A stretch of 64,000 bases of DNA from Chryseobacterium cheonjiense (GTDB taxonomy: Bacteria > Bacteroidota > Bacteroidia > Flavobacteriales > Weeksellaceae). This document shows, in pieces, positions 17,605 through 26,208 of this stretch. The stretch lies in assembly GCF_012927265.1 (NCBI RefSeq), contig NZ_JABBGF010000003.1, forward strand, positions 62,001 to 126,000. Direction: 5' to 3'. The position numbers and the translations under genes were made by a program. Each line of letters starts with the position of its first letter. Position 1 is the stretch's first letter. Below the pieces are notes generated by a model. That model searched no databases, was not told where the DNA came from, and was given only the letters and a program-made list of their open reading frames with translations.

Positions 17605-17663
17605 TTTCTAATAACTTTTTTAATTGATGAGCGATGAGATTCATCATCTCATCATTAAACTAT

Positions 17664-18188
17664 TTAATTTTTATTCTTCAAATTTTTCAGTGCGTCCCAT
17701 CTAGGGTCACTTTCATGTTCTTCTTCTGCATCATTTTCTTTTGGACTGAACTTCTCAAGGATTTCCAGATCTTCATCACTTACATTCGGTGATATCTTTT
17801 TCATCGGGATGGAGAGTGCAACATTTTCATAAATTAATTGCGCAACATTGAAAGCATGATCACTGGAAGGAATCGTAATAACATCTTCCTCACTGTCGTC
17901 ATATTCTTCCCCGAATTTCACCAATACCCTGATCTCATTTTCAATGGCATGGTCGAAATTTTCGTTTGTAATATCACAAACAAGCTCTACCGTACCCTTT
18001 ACTTTTATCTCAAACTCCAGAAATGTAGAATGTTTGTCAAGTAAAACATCTACTGAGATTCTGGGATTTGTAAATTCCTGTTCAGTATCAAATAATTGAA
18101 AGAACTCTTTATCTATCTCAAACCTGAACACGTGCCTGCCGGTTTTCAACCCGGAAAAGCTTACGTCATAGTTTCTTAACTTGTCCAT
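17664..18188 (-). CDS. yceD: DUF177/YceD family protein
   Basis: YceD-family proteins are encoded next to L32 in most bacteria and have been linked to 23S rRNA accumulation. The protein is 174 residues from the ATG at 18188; an upstream in-frame start at 18203 lies in the -7 box and is rejected. Visible features are the N-terminal YDVSFSGLKTGRHVFRFEID and the CDITNENFDHAIENEIRVLVKFGEEYDDSEED region, where family members usually show conserved C-x-R/N and an acidic stretch. The C-terminus is acidic then ends DPRWDALKNLKN, typical for the family. A good promoter precedes it. Confidence 0.88.
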   Translation of the reverse strand: MDKLRNYDVSFSGLKTGRHVFRFEIDKEFFQLFDTEQEFTNPRISVDVLLDKHSTFLEFEIKVKGTVELVCDITNENFDHAIENEIRVLVKFGEEYDDSEEDVITIPSSDHAFNVAQLIYENVALSIPMKKISPNVSDEDLEILEKFSPKENDAEEEHESDPRWDALKNLKNKN

Positions 18189-18200
18189 AAAATGAGTGTG

Positions 18201-18231
18201 CAAAAATATGCAATTTTTTTATAATAACAAA
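18201..18231 (-). promoter_or_regulatory. yceD-rpmF promoter (TTTG-N19-TATTTTTG)
   Basis: On the minus strand TTTG (18231-18228) is separated by exactly 19 bases from TATTTTTG (18208-18201), the full Bacteroidota consensus. The predicted start leaves a leader of only about 9 bases before the yceD ATG. Confidence 0.75.
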
Positions 18232-18272
18232 TAATTTCTAAAACAAATTAACTTAAAATCCATATTAAAGAT

Positions 18273-19364
18273 TTAGCCTTCGGATTCATCCGGCAAATCT
18301 TCATCTATTCCGTTATCTACAGCCATTTTTCTCGGCTGCAGTCGGTTGGCCATCAAATCATTATATTCACTTCTGTTCCTGAAAATTTTAATCGCGGTAA
18401 AGATGGCTTCGGTAAAACTTTGCTCATCGGCTATGTTTTTACCGGCAATATCATACGCTGTTCCGTGGTCAGGAGATGTTCTTATGAAGGGAAGGCCTGC
18501 CGTATAGTTTACCCCTTCTTCATAAGCTAATGTTTTAAACGGGGCAAGACCCTGATCGTGGTACATTGCCAAAACCGCATCAAAGCTTTTATATTTTCCC
18601 GGCTGGAAAAAACTGTCTGCCGGGAAAGGTCCGAATGCCAGAATTCCGTTATCTGAAAGTTCCTTGATAGCCGGAGCAATGATTTCAATTTCCTCTTTTC
18701 CGATCACGCCTCCGTCACCCGCATGCGGATTCAGCCCAAGAACCGCAATTTTAGGCCTTGAAATATTAAAATCTTCAATTAAAGTCTGATTTAAAACCCT
18801 GATCTGCTTTTTAATTTTTTCTTTGGAAATATTTTCAGCAACTTCAGCAATCGGAATATGGTGCGTAAGAACAGCTACCTTTAAATCTTCCGTTACCAGG
18901 AACATCAGTCCTTTTTTGTTGAACTTTTCTTCAAAATACCCTGTGTGCCCGGCGTGTTTGAAGCCCATTTTTACCATTTCATCTTTATTGATGGGTGCTG
19001 TTACCAGTACATCAATTTCTCCTTTTAATAAGGCTTCCGTGGCGGCTTCAAGAGAATCAATGGCCATTTTGGTAGATTCCTCCGTTGGAGTACCCAGTTC
19101 TACTACAGAGTTTTCCTTTGCCAGATTCACCATATTCAGCTTTCCGGCCTGAGCCTGTGACGCTTCATTAATGTAGTTGAAGTTCAGGTTCAGTTTAAAA
19201 ATGTTTTTCTGATAGGTAAATAATTTTCCCGAACCAAAAATTACAGGGGTGAAAAAATCCGTAATGGTTTTGTCTGTAAGGGATTTCATAATGATTTCGG
19301 GACCGATGCCGTTGAAATCTCCTATTGAAATTCCTACTCGTACTTTATGGTTTTTTGGGCTCAT
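18273..19364 (-). CDS. pdxA: 4-hydroxythreonine-4-phosphate dehydrogenase
   Basis: PdxA catalyses the NAD-dependent oxidation of 4-phosphohydroxy-threonine in the DXP-dependent route to vitamin B6. The 363-residue protein has GISIGDFNGIGPEIIMK at the N-terminus, APINKDEM, GHTGYFEEKF (metal-binding His region), GLNPHAGDGG and MYHDQGLAPFKT, all hallmark motifs. The C-terminal acidic tail (about 30 residues) is slightly longer than in E. coli. It diverges from ribE with only 49 bases between starts. A minus-strand -7 box TAAATTTG is at 19394-19401. Confidence 0.95.
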   Translation of the reverse strand: MSPKNHKVRVGISIGDFNGIGPEIIMKSLTDKTITDFFTPVIFGSGKLFTYQKNIFKLNLNFNYINEASQAQAGKLNMVNLAKENSVVELGTPTEESTKMAIDSLEAATEALLKGEIDVLVTAPINKDEMVKMGFKHAGHTGYFEEKFNKKGLMFLVTEDLKVAVLTHHIPIAEVAENISKEKIKKQIRVLNQTLIEDFNISRPKIAVLGLNPHAGDGGVIGKEEIEIIAPAIKELSDNGILAFGPFPADSFFQPGKYKSFDAVLAMYHDQGLAPFKTLAYEEGVNYTAGLPFIRTSPDHGTAYDIAGKNIADEQSFTEAIFTAIKIFRNRSEYNDLMANRLQPRKMAVDNGIDEDLPDESEG

Positions 19365-19370
19365 TTTGAT

Positions 19371-19401
19371 TATCTTTGAAGATTAATAAACTACAAATTT
19401 A
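19371..19401. promoter_or_regulatory. Divergent pdxA/ribE -7 boxes
   Basis: TATCTTTG at 19371-19378 on the plus strand faces ribE, and TAAATTTG at 19401-19394 on the minus strand faces pdxA. Both lie in the 49-base divergent gap. Neither has a convincing TTTG at -33, so the pair is a candidate only. Confidence 0.45.
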
Positions 19402-19413
19402 GCAAAAAATAAT

Positions 19414-20019
19414 ATGTTCACAGGAATAATTGAAGCGGTAGGAGTAATTGAGAAGATTGAAGAAAACGGAAGCAATATTGATTTTACATTAACATGCCCT
19501 TTCACGAACGAATTGAAAATTGATCAGAGCTTAGCGCATAATGGTTGCTGCCTTACGGTTGTAAAGATTGAAGGAGATCAATATGTCGTAACTGCAATCA
19601 ATGAAACGCTGGAAAAAACAAACCTCGGTAAATGGAAAGTGGGCACCGTGGTAAATCTTGAACGTTGTATGAAAATGGACGGGCGGCTGGACGGGCACAT
19701 TGTTCAGGGCCATGTTGACAAAACCGGTGAAGTAGTAAGCATTGAAAATAAAGACGGAAGTTACTTTATTACCATAGCGTACGAAAGTAACGGAGGTTTC
19801 GTAACGGTTCCTCAGGGTTCCATTACCGTAAACGGGATCAGTCTTACGGTTGCAAAAAGTCAGGACAACCAGTTTTCCGTTGCTATTATTCCGTATACTT
19901 GGGACTTTACAAATATGCAGTATCTGAAAAAAGGTGACAAAGTTAATTTAGAATTCGATATAATTGGTAAGTATATTGCTAGTTTAATTAATAAACAGAA
20001 TGTCAATGATTATGTATAA
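19414..20019 (+). CDS. ribE: Riboflavin synthase alpha chain
   Basis: The enzyme dismutates two molecules of 6,7-dimethyl-8-ribityllumazine to riboflavin and the pyrimidine precursor. The 201 residues consist of two tandem lumazine-binding barrels: the first starts MFTGIIEAVG and the second follows GHIVQGHVDKTGEV near residue 97. NGCCLTV and NGISLTVAK are the paired substrate-binding strands. No FMN riboswitch is visible in the short leader. Its 3' end overlaps the next gene by 20 bases. Confidence 0.96.
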   Translation: MFTGIIEAVGVIEKIEENGSNIDFTLTCPFTNELKIDQSLAHNGCCLTVVKIEGDQYVVTAINETLEKTNLGKWKVGTVVNLERCMKMDGRLDGHIVQGHVDKTGEVVSIENKDGSYFITIAYESNGGFVTVPQGSITVNGISLTVAKSQDNQFSVAIIPYTWDFTNMQYLKKGDKVNLEFDIIGKYIASLINKQNVNDYV

Positions 20020-21454
20020 AGGATATAGCTTAAGAAACCGTGTTTTTTTCGGATTCTTATTGGTATGTCTTTTAAGTGTAGTGGCTTCTTCGCTAGTTCC
20101 TTATTTTGTTTTAAGGGAAAATTCTATGACGAAAAGCAAAATTGATATGCAGGAAAAAACGGGAGCAGTGATCCGGTACCTTGATTATGCAGTGAGCATG
20201 AAACATACCGAGACAAAAGATCTTCCCACTCTTCTTGATAATAAAATTTTCGAAATTGCAGATATCAATCAGCACGACATAATTTTATACGACTTAAAAG
20301 GAAATTACTTACTTTCAAATAAAGATGAAAGCCTTGTTGAGCAGAAGAAGGTTCCTATTACGATTGTAAACAGGATTCTAGCAACAAATGCAAGGGTAGA
20401 CATAAAAGGGTACGACGCCTCTAAAGATGCTGTGCTTACATCGTCTTACCTGCTTCTGAAAAATAATGATCTTGAGCCTATTGCTATCGTGTATATTCCT
20501 TTATATCACAATGAATCTGCCTATCTGGATGTTCTTAATACGTATGTGAAATACATTATCCTTGTTGATGTTTTTCTGATGTTGTTCAGTGTATGGTTTA
20601 GCTGGGTGATGTCAAATAGTCTTGCTAAAAATATCACGAAATTTTCTGATATGATAACCCGCATTACACTATTTGAAAATGAAATGCGGCCGATCCGTTA
20701 TTATAAAAACGATGAACTAAATGCTTTGGCAAGAGCTTATAACAGGATGATTCTTCAAATTCAGGATCAGAAAGAGAGGCTTCGTTTTAAGGCTTCGGAA
20801 GAAGCCTGGAGAGAAATGGCCAAACAGGTAGCTCACGAAGTTAAAAATCCGCTGACGCCCATGAAGCTTACCATCCAGAATTTTGAAAGAAAATTTGATC
20901 CTGAAGATCCTAACGTAAGGGAAAAAGTGAAGCAGATGAGCAAAACGATGGTAGACCAGATCGACCTTATCGCTACTGTAGCATCGGCATTTTCTGAATT
21001 TGCCAAGCTTCCGGAAAAAAATAACGAGATCATTAACCTCAATAATGAAGTGGAAGATATTCTCCGCGTTTTTAATGACGACAGCATTTTTATGCATTCC
21101 AATAAAAATAATATTATGATTAATATGGACAGGATTTATCTGTCCAGGATCATTACCAACCTTGTTACCAATGCAAAACAGGCAGAAAGTGATGAGCGGA
21201 AATTAATTATTAATGTTGATGTAGAACAGCATCAGAGAAGAGTGATGATCTCTGTTCAGGATAACGGAATAGGCATCCCTGAGAATATTTACGAAAGAAT
21301 TTTCGAGCCTAATTTTACCTCTAAAAACAGCGGTATGGGCCTTGGATTATCCATGGTCAGAAAGATGGTAGAAGACTATAAAGGTGAAATTGCCGTAAAA
21401 TCTGAAGTTGGAAAGGGTTCTACGTTTACCATTACTTTGCCTACAAACCTATAG
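20000..21454 (+). CDS. NtrY-like membrane sensor histidine kinase
   Basis: A 484-residue orphan sensor kinase. TM1 is near residues 15-38, followed by an extracytoplasmic sensor region of about 145 residues, TM2 near 185-205, then a HAMP linker. The DHp phospho-acceptor is in QVAHEVKNPLTPMKLTIQNF (H near residue 279), followed by N box NLVTNAKQA, G1 DNGIGIP, F box FEPNFTSK and G2 GMGLGLS. The histidine box with PLTPM.L is characteristic of the NtrY group. No response regulator is encoded nearby. It overlaps ribE by 20 bases and the trmN6 start by 1, so it is in an operon with them. Alternative starts exist at 20006 and 20012. Confidence 0.9.
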   Translation: MSMIMYKGYSLRNRVFFGFLLVCLLSVVASSLVPYFVLRENSMTKSKIDMQEKTGAVIRYLDYAVSMKHTETKDLPTLLDNKIFEIADINQHDIILYDLKGNYLLSNKDESLVEQKKVPITIVNRILATNARVDIKGYDASKDAVLTSSYLLLKNNDLEPIAIVYIPLYHNESAYLDVLNTYVKYIILVDVFLMLFSVWFSWVMSNSLAKNITKFSDMITRITLFENEMRPIRYYKNDELNALARAYNRMILQIQDQKERLRFKASEEAWREMAKQVAHEVKNPLTPMKLTIQNFERKFDPEDPNVREKVKQMSKTMVDQIDLIATVASAFSEFAKLPEKNNEIINLNNEVEDILRVFNDDSIFMHSNKNNIMINMDRIYLSRIITNLVTNAKQAESDERKLIINVDVEQHQRRVMISVQDNGIGIPENIYERIFEPNFTSKNSGMGLGLSMVRKMVEDYKGEIAVKSEVGKGSTFTITLPTNL

Positions 21455-22155
21455 TGAAACCTTTTAGCTTTAAACAATTTACCATTCAGCAGTCGAAAAA
21501 TGTTTTTCGGGTGGGAACTGACGGTGTCCTGCTCGGTGCTCTTGCGGATGTTAAAAATGCCTTCAGTGTTCTTGAAATCGGAACAGGAACGGGCCTGATT
21601 TCTCTAATGCTTGCCCAGCGGAATCCTGAAGCGAAGTTCTTGGGAATTGACATTAATAAGGATGCTGCAGAACTCACGAAAGTTAATTTTCAAAATGCAC
21701 CTTTTTTTTCAAGGTTAAAAAATATTCATCAGGATTTCAAAGATTTTGAAACGGAGCAGGAATTTGATCTTATTGTTTCTAATCCTCCATATTTTGAAGT
21801 CTCTGATTCTGAAAAGGACAAAATTGCCCGGCAGACCGTAGAATTGAATTTTCGTCAGCTAATTGTAAAGTCTTCACAGATGCTTTCTAAGAAAGGAATT
21901 TTGTCGGTAATTATTCCGGCTGAAGCGGGAAATAATTTCATGACGACCGCGTATGAAAGTGGAATGTATTTAGTGCGGAAAATTATTGTAAAAGGAATTG
22001 AAAATTCAAAAGTAAAAAGGCTGGTTCTTGAATTTTCCAAGTCTGAAAAAAGACTGGAAGAATCTGAATTGATTATAGAAAAAAGTCCGAGACAATACTC
22101 GGACCAATATCTTGAACTCACCAAAGAGTTTCATGTTTTTAAAAAAGAAAGTTAG
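21454..22155 (+). CDS. trmN6: tRNA1(Val) (adenine(37)-N6)-methyltransferase
   Basis: TrmN6 (YfiC) methylates N6 of A37 in tRNA-Val with S-adenosylmethionine. The start is a GTG whose first base is the last base of the kinase stop codon. The 233-residue protein has VFRVGTDGVLLGALA, motif I VLEIGTGTGLISLMLAQR for SAM binding, LGIDIN (motif II acidic residue) and the N6-adenine methylase motif SNPPYF. Size and motif order match the family. A closely related RNA methyltransferase with another target site cannot be fully excluded. Confidence 0.9.
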   Translation: MKPFSFKQFTIQQSKNVFRVGTDGVLLGALADVKNAFSVLEIGTGTGLISLMLAQRNPEAKFLGIDINKDAAELTKVNFQNAPFFSRLKNIHQDFKDFETEQEFDLIVSNPPYFEVSDSEKDKIARQTVELNFRQLIVKSSQMLSKKGILSVIIPAEAGNNFMTTAYESGMYLVRKIIVKGIENSKVKRLVLEFSKSEKRLEESELIIEKSPRQYSDQYLELTKEFHVFKKES

Positions 22156-22183
22156 ATTTTAGTATTATCTAAATTCTTACTTT

Positions 22184-22894
22184 TTATTCAAATAATTCTG
22201 CGGTATCAAGCACAGAAACTTTTCCGTCTTCACATCTGATTGCTTCACCGGGGAAATTCTGTATCATATGATAATCATGTGTCGCCATTACTACAGCTGC
22301 TCCATTTTCAAGGGCAACCTGTTTTAACAGGGTCATAATTTCATTAGACGTTTCAGGATCAAGATTTCCGGTAGGTTCATCTGCTAAAATTAAGTCAGGA
22401 TGATTAAGTAAAGCTCTTGCAATCGCCACACGCTGCTGCTCGCCACCCGAAAGTTCATGAGGCATCTTGTGTTTCTTGCTTTTCATGTTTACGCTTCCCA
22501 GCACCTCGTTGATACGGTCTTCCATTTTAATTTTGTCACTCCATCCTGTCGCTTCCAGTACGAATTTCAGGTTTTTTTCCACGGTTCTGTCGGAAAGCAG
22601 CTGGAAATCCTGGAAAACAATTCCTAATTTTCTTCTTAGGTTGGGAACGTCAGAAGCTCTCAGCTTGGCAAGATCAAAGCCAACCACAGCTCCGTGACCT
22701 GAAGCTAAAGGAATATGCCCGTACAAAGTTTTCAGCAGTGAACTTTTTCCTGAACCTGTTTTCCCGATAAGATAGCAGAAACGTCCTTTCTTAATGTTCA
22801 GATTTACATCGGAAAGCACCGTAAAATTTTTCTGTGCGATCTTGGCGTGCTGCAGGCTGATGATGTTGTCTCCGGCAATATTTGTATGTGGCAT
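22184..22894 (-). CDS. ftsE: Cell-division ABC transporter ATP-binding protein FtsE
   Basis: FtsE pairs with the membrane protein FtsX to couple ATP hydrolysis to peptidoglycan hydrolase activation at the septum. The 236-residue ATPase has Walker A GKTGSGKSSLL, Q-loop FQDFQLLSDRTV, signature LSGGEQQRVAIARAL, Walker B LILADEPTGNLD and switch His in ATHDYHM. The DRTVEKN segment after the Q-loop is typical of FtsE rather than LolD. FtsX is not encoded next to it, as expected in Bacteroidota where ftsX is often apart. A LolD-type ATPase is the main alternative. Confidence 0.85.
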   Translation of the reverse strand: MPHTNIAGDNIISLQHAKIAQKNFTVLSDVNLNIKKGRFCYLIGKTGSGKSSLLKTLYGHIPLASGHGAVVGFDLAKLRASDVPNLRRKLGIVFQDFQLLSDRTVEKNLKFVLEATGWSDKIKMEDRINEVLGSVNMKSKKHKMPHELSGGEQQRVAIARALLNHPDLILADEPTGNLDPETSNEIMTLLKQVALENGAAVVMATHDYHMIQNFPGEAIRCEDGKVSVLDTAELFE

Positions 22895-22991
22895 AATTCA
22901 GTTTTAAAAGTACTTTTTCTAAAATTTTTTCAGATTTTAAAAATAGGAAAAAGAAGAATAAGGAACCTAAATTTTAGGAAATTTTAACAAC

Positions 22992-23025
22992 AAAAAATGC
23001 CTGAAAAACTTCTTTTCAAGCATGA
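22992..23025 (-). terminator. Candidate rpmH terminator
   Basis: TGC-C-TGAAAA pairs with TTTTCA-A-GCA around a short loop, with one mismatch. On the minus strand it leads into a U-rich stretch. It lies about 25 bases past the rpmH stop. Confidence 0.5.
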
Positions 23026-23047
23026 TTTGTATATGATAATAAAAAGA

Positions 23048-23206
23048 TTATCTCTTAGCGCGTGATGCACTTACAGTTAAACTCTTTCTGCCTTTAGCTC
23101 TTCTCGCAGCCAAAACTCTTCTTCCATTTGGCGTAGACATTCTTTCTCTGAAACCGTGTTTGTTTCTTCTTTTTCTTTCTGATGGCTGGAATGTTCTTTT
23201 ACTCAT
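23048..23206 (-). CDS. rpmH: 50S ribosomal protein L34
   Basis: A 52-residue ribosomal protein, found by reading the minus strand from the ATG at 23206 to the TAA at 23048. It begins [20 protein letters not shown] and continues [20 protein letters not shown], the standard L34 core, which is very Arg/Lys-rich and has no acidic domain. L34 is a late-assembly protein of the large subunit. In many bacteria it sits next to rnpA and dnaA; here neither is adjacent. It has a full consensus promoter and an approximately 40-base leader. Confidence 0.96.
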   Translation of the reverse strand: MSKRTFQPSERKRRNKHGFRERMSTPNGRRVLAARRAKGRKSLTVSASRAKR

Positions 23207-23249
23207 TACTATATGTTTAAATCGTAATTATCTATTAATTTTCAGGTTG

Positions 23250-23280
23250 CAAAGATATGCAATTTTTTAAAAGTTGCAAA
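23250..23280 (-). promoter_or_regulatory. rpmH: rpmH promoter (TTTG-N19-TATCTTTG)
   Basis: On the minus strand TTTG (23280-23277) is followed after exactly 19 bases by TATCTTTG (23257-23250). Transcription is predicted near 23246, leaving a leader of about 40 bases before the rpmH ATG. Confidence 0.78.
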
Positions 23281-23436
23281 CTTTACTAATGTTTTTTTGA
23301 ATTTTTTACCCCTTTCTTTGGAATTATTGCTAAGTCCCGCCAGATAAGAATTTATAAAGGTACAAAATAATAGGTAATGATTTATTTAAAAGCTCTATCT
23401 TTGGAAACTTAAATTTTAAAGAAAATAAAACATCCC

Positions 23437-24444
23437 ATGTTTACACCCGCGGAACTTTTAGAAATCAATACGTTACTGACTCCGGAAAACAAAATCGTAA
23501 TCCTTACCCATTACAATCCTGATGGGGATGCGATCGGTTCCAGCCTGGGTTTAAAACATTATCTGAAAGCAAGAGGAATTTTTGCGGAAGTGATCGTTCC
23601 GAACGATTTTCCTAAATTTCTGAAATGGATGCCGGAAGCTAAAAAAGTTCTGATAGGGGAGTACAAAAGAAAAGTAGCTTCTGACCTTATCAGTGAAGCG
23701 GATGTTATTTTCTGTCTTGATTTTAATGCCCATTCCAGAATTGGTCTGCTAGGTGACTGGCTGGCTCATGCAAAAGCAAAAAAAATTCTTATCGACCATC
23801 ATCAGCAGCCTGAGCCGTTTGATTTTGTATATTCGGATACGGTTATTCCGGCAACCTGCCAGATGGTGTATCATTTTATTGAAGCACTTGATGACGAAAA
23901 TCTCGTTAATAAAGATATTGCCGAATGTCTTTATACGGGAATTATGACAGATACAGGAGGTTTCCGTTTCCGCTCTACCAGTTCGGCCACCCACAGGATT
24001 ATTGCAAACCTTATTGAGCATGGAGCAGATCCTGCAATGATTACCTCGAATACCTGGGATACGAATACCGTTTCACGTCTTCATTTATTAGCCTTAATTT
24101 TAGGAAGAATCGAAGTGGTAAAAGACGGAAAAGTTGCTGTTCTTTATTTAACAAGGGAAGAATTAAAAGAATATGGTTTCCAGAAAGGAGATACAGAAGG
24201 TTTTGTAAACTACGGACTGAGTATTATGGGAGTGAAAATGGCGGCATTCTTTATGGAAGATCTATATGAGAATTTTATTAAGATTTCTTTCAGAAGCAAG
24301 GATGATATGGATGTTAATCAATTCTCAAGAAAATATTTTAACGGAGGAGGCCACATCAATGCAGCAGGTGGGAAGTCCCATGAATCTCTGCCGGACACCA
24401 TTGAAACGTTCAAAAATAAAATTCAAGCTGAAGAAAGTTTGTAA
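23437..24444 (+). CDS. DHH-family phosphoesterase, NrnA-like (nanoRNase / pAp phosphatase)
   Basis: NrnA-type enzymes degrade very short RNA oligonucleotides and may hydrolyse 3'-phosphoadenosine 5'-phosphate. The 335-residue protein has the DHH domain motifs HYNPDGDAIGSSLG, FCLDFN (Asp of motif II), LIDHHQQP (the DHH signature itself) and MTDTGGFRFRST, followed by the C-terminal DHHA1 domain with the glycine motif FNGGGHINAAGGK. Length is typical (310-340). A -7 box TATCTTTG lies at 23396-23403. It stands alone between rpmH and patatin. The exact substrate is not decided by the sequence. Confidence 0.9.
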   Translation: MFTPAELLEINTLLTPENKIVILTHYNPDGDAIGSSLGLKHYLKARGIFAEVIVPNDFPKFLKWMPEAKKVLIGEYKRKVASDLISEADVIFCLDFNAHSRIGLLGDWLAHAKAKKILIDHHQQPEPFDFVYSDTVIPATCQMVYHFIEALDDENLVNKDIAECLYTGIMTDTGGFRFRSTSSATHRIIANLIEHGADPAMITSNTWDTNTVSRLHLLALILGRIEVVKDGKVAVLYLTREELKEYGFQKGDTEGFVNYGLSIMGVKMAAFFMEDLYENFIKISFRSKDDMDVNQFSRKYFNGGGHINAAGGKSHESLPDTIETFKNKIQAEESL

Positions 24445-24617
24445 ATAATATTTAGGTTAAGGTTTAGTCTAAGCAAATTGCGTTTTGTTGTCATTCAGCT
24501 GCATCTCAGTGTTTAAATAATATACTCAGAATTCAAATTTTATTTGAGGATGCTTTGTCGTTTTGTTCCTCGTAACATACACTTAACACTCATACATTAA
24601 ACTTTCAAACTTTCAGT

Positions 24618-25415
24618 TTAGTTCTGAAACCGTGAATGTCCTTTTTCCTCAAGTTCTTTGCAGGTATATTCATACACTTCCTGAAACATGATATCAAGGA
24701 ATTTTTTGTTGAATAAACTGAACTTTGTCATTTTAGGCGGATCCAGAAAAATATCACAGGATTTTGCTTTGGAGTAAACGGATTTTGCGATTGCCAAGTG
24801 TAAAATTCTATCGAATTCCTTCATCAAACTCATTTTTTCGAGACTGTCATAGCTGATGGAATTAACGTGTGAAGCAATCAGGAAATCGCATTTATCAATA
24901 ATGGGCTCAATAGGAAGGTTGTCTAAAACACCACCGTCTACATAAATTTTCTCACCCATTTTTACAGGGGGTAAAATAAAAGGTACGCTGGATGAAGCGA
25001 GCAGCGGCCCGAAAAGTTCGCCTTCCGAAAAGAAATCTACAATTCCATGTGTCATTTCGGTTGCAGCGACATATACCGGGATTTTTAAAATTTTAAAATC
25101 ATCTTCCGGGAAATGATCCATAAATAATTTCAGTATAAATTTCGAACTGAAAATTCCGTTTTTAGAAAGCTTTAAATACGATCTGGAGAAAAAAGTAGTC
25201 TGTTTTACAATTTCCATCATTTCATCCGGCGATTTCCCAAGGGAATAAAATGCGCCTACAATAGATCCGGCACTGGTTCCGGAAATGATATCGGGTTTAA
25301 GGTTGTATTCTTCCAACGCTTTTAAAACTGCAATATGGGCAATCCCACGCATTCCTCCGCCTGAAAGTGTAAGGCCGATTACGGGTTTCTTTTTTTTGAA
25401 CAGAAAATCCAGCAT
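24618..25415 (-). CDS. Patatin-like phospholipase
   Basis: A 265-residue patatin-family lipid acyl hydrolase. It has the oxyanion loop SGGGMRGIAH, the nucleophile elbow GTSAGS (Ser near residue 48) and the catalytic Asp in DGGVLDNLP, so the Ser-Asp dyad is complete. There is no signal peptide, suggesting it is cytoplasmic, in contrast to long outer-membrane patatins such as PlpD. It starts 1 base after the alpha/beta hydrolase stop and probably forms an operon with it and the lipoprotein upstream. Substrate is unknown. Confidence 0.9.
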   Translation of the reverse strand: MLDFLFKKKKPVIGLTLSGGGMRGIAHIAVLKALEEYNLKPDIISGTSAGSIVGAFYSLGKSPDEMMEIVKQTTFFSRSYLKLSKNGIFSSKFILKLFMDHFPEDDFKILKIPVYVAATEMTHGIVDFFSEGELFGPLLASSSVPFILPPVKMGEKIYVDGGVLDNLPIEPIIDKCDFLIASHVNSISYDSLEKMSLMKEFDRILHLAIAKSVYSKAKSCDIFLDPPKMTKFSLFNKKFLDIMFQEVYEYTCKELEEKGHSRFQN

Positions 25416-25416
25416 C

Positions 25417-26199
25417 TTAGAAAACTAAATGTTTCGGTAAATGATGAAGAAGCTCCGTATTAATGATTTCTGCGCAGATTGTCGGCTTTTCCCAATGACC
25501 GTTATGTCCACAGTCGAGCACGTAAGATTTGATGTTGGTTCTGTCCGGAAGATTCTTTATCATCGTTTCTGTTTTTACCGCATTGTCATGTTTCCCGGCA
25601 AGCACTAAAATTTTGCAGTCAAGATTTTCCAGAATGTTCTTTTTGTCTGTTCGCTCTACCATTCCTTTTACGGATGCCAGAGCGCCAAGGTTATTGGTAG
25701 AAAGAGCAACTTCAAGCGCTGTTTCTATTTTGCCTTCAAGAACATCTCTTTCATTCGGATTGAAAAGATTGGGAACTCCAGCTCTGACGTAGTGTGCAAA
25801 AGCATCTTCAATGATTCGGTAACTTTTGATGCGCTGCTCTTTTTTTTCAGCATCATCAGCAAGATAGGATGAGAAAAATAGGGTTAAACTTTTCAGATAC
25901 TCAGGATATTTTTCAGCAAAACCGAGAGAAATATAGCCGCCCATTGAATGTCCTAACAAATGAACTTTTTGCAAATTTTGATCGTCAAGAACTTTTTTTA
26001 CCTCTTCTGTCATCAGTTCCATAGTCTGAACGTCCGCAATAATATCCGATTGCCCATGTCCCGGAAGGTCGATTTTCAGTAATGAAAAATTTTCAGAAAG
26101 ATGAGGTTCCATGTCACTCCAGATCGTAATGTTTTCCATAAAACCATGAAGTAAGACCAGTGTTTCCTTTCCGTTTCCTTTTCTCTCGAAGTTTAGCAT
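25417..26199 (-). CDS. Alpha/beta hydrolase
   Basis: A 260-residue alpha/beta-hydrolase fold enzyme. Visible are the oxyanion segment LLHGFMENITIW, the nucleophile elbow GHSMGGYISLG (Ser near residue 101), a late Asp in ILVLAGKHDNAV, and the catalytic His in LDCGHNGHWEKP. This is a complete Ser-Asp-His triad of the esterase/MhpC-like group. The true substrate is not readable. It is 9 bases from the lipoprotein gene upstream and 1 base from the patatin gene downstream, suggesting a shared role in lipid or ester hydrolysis. Confidence 0.9.
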   Translation of the reverse strand: MLNFERKGNGKETLVLLHGFMENITIWSDMEPHLSENFSLLKIDLPGHGQSDIIADVQTMELMTEEVKKVLDDQNLQKVHLLGHSMGGYISLGFAEKYPEYLKSLTLFFSSYLADDAEKKEQRIKSYRIIEDAFAHYVRAGVPNLFNPNERDVLEGKIETALEVALSTNNLGALASVKGMVERTDKKNILENLDCKILVLAGKHDNAVKTETMIKNLPDRTNIKSYVLDCGHNGHWEKPTICAEIINTELLHHLPKHLVF

Positions 26200-26208
26200 A
26201 ATTTCAGA

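Noticed and set aside
24480..24600. Possible third REP-like motif (TGTCATTCAGCTGCATCT) after the NrnA gene
   Set aside because: The match to the repeat motifs near 55 kb is too weak and there is no second end.
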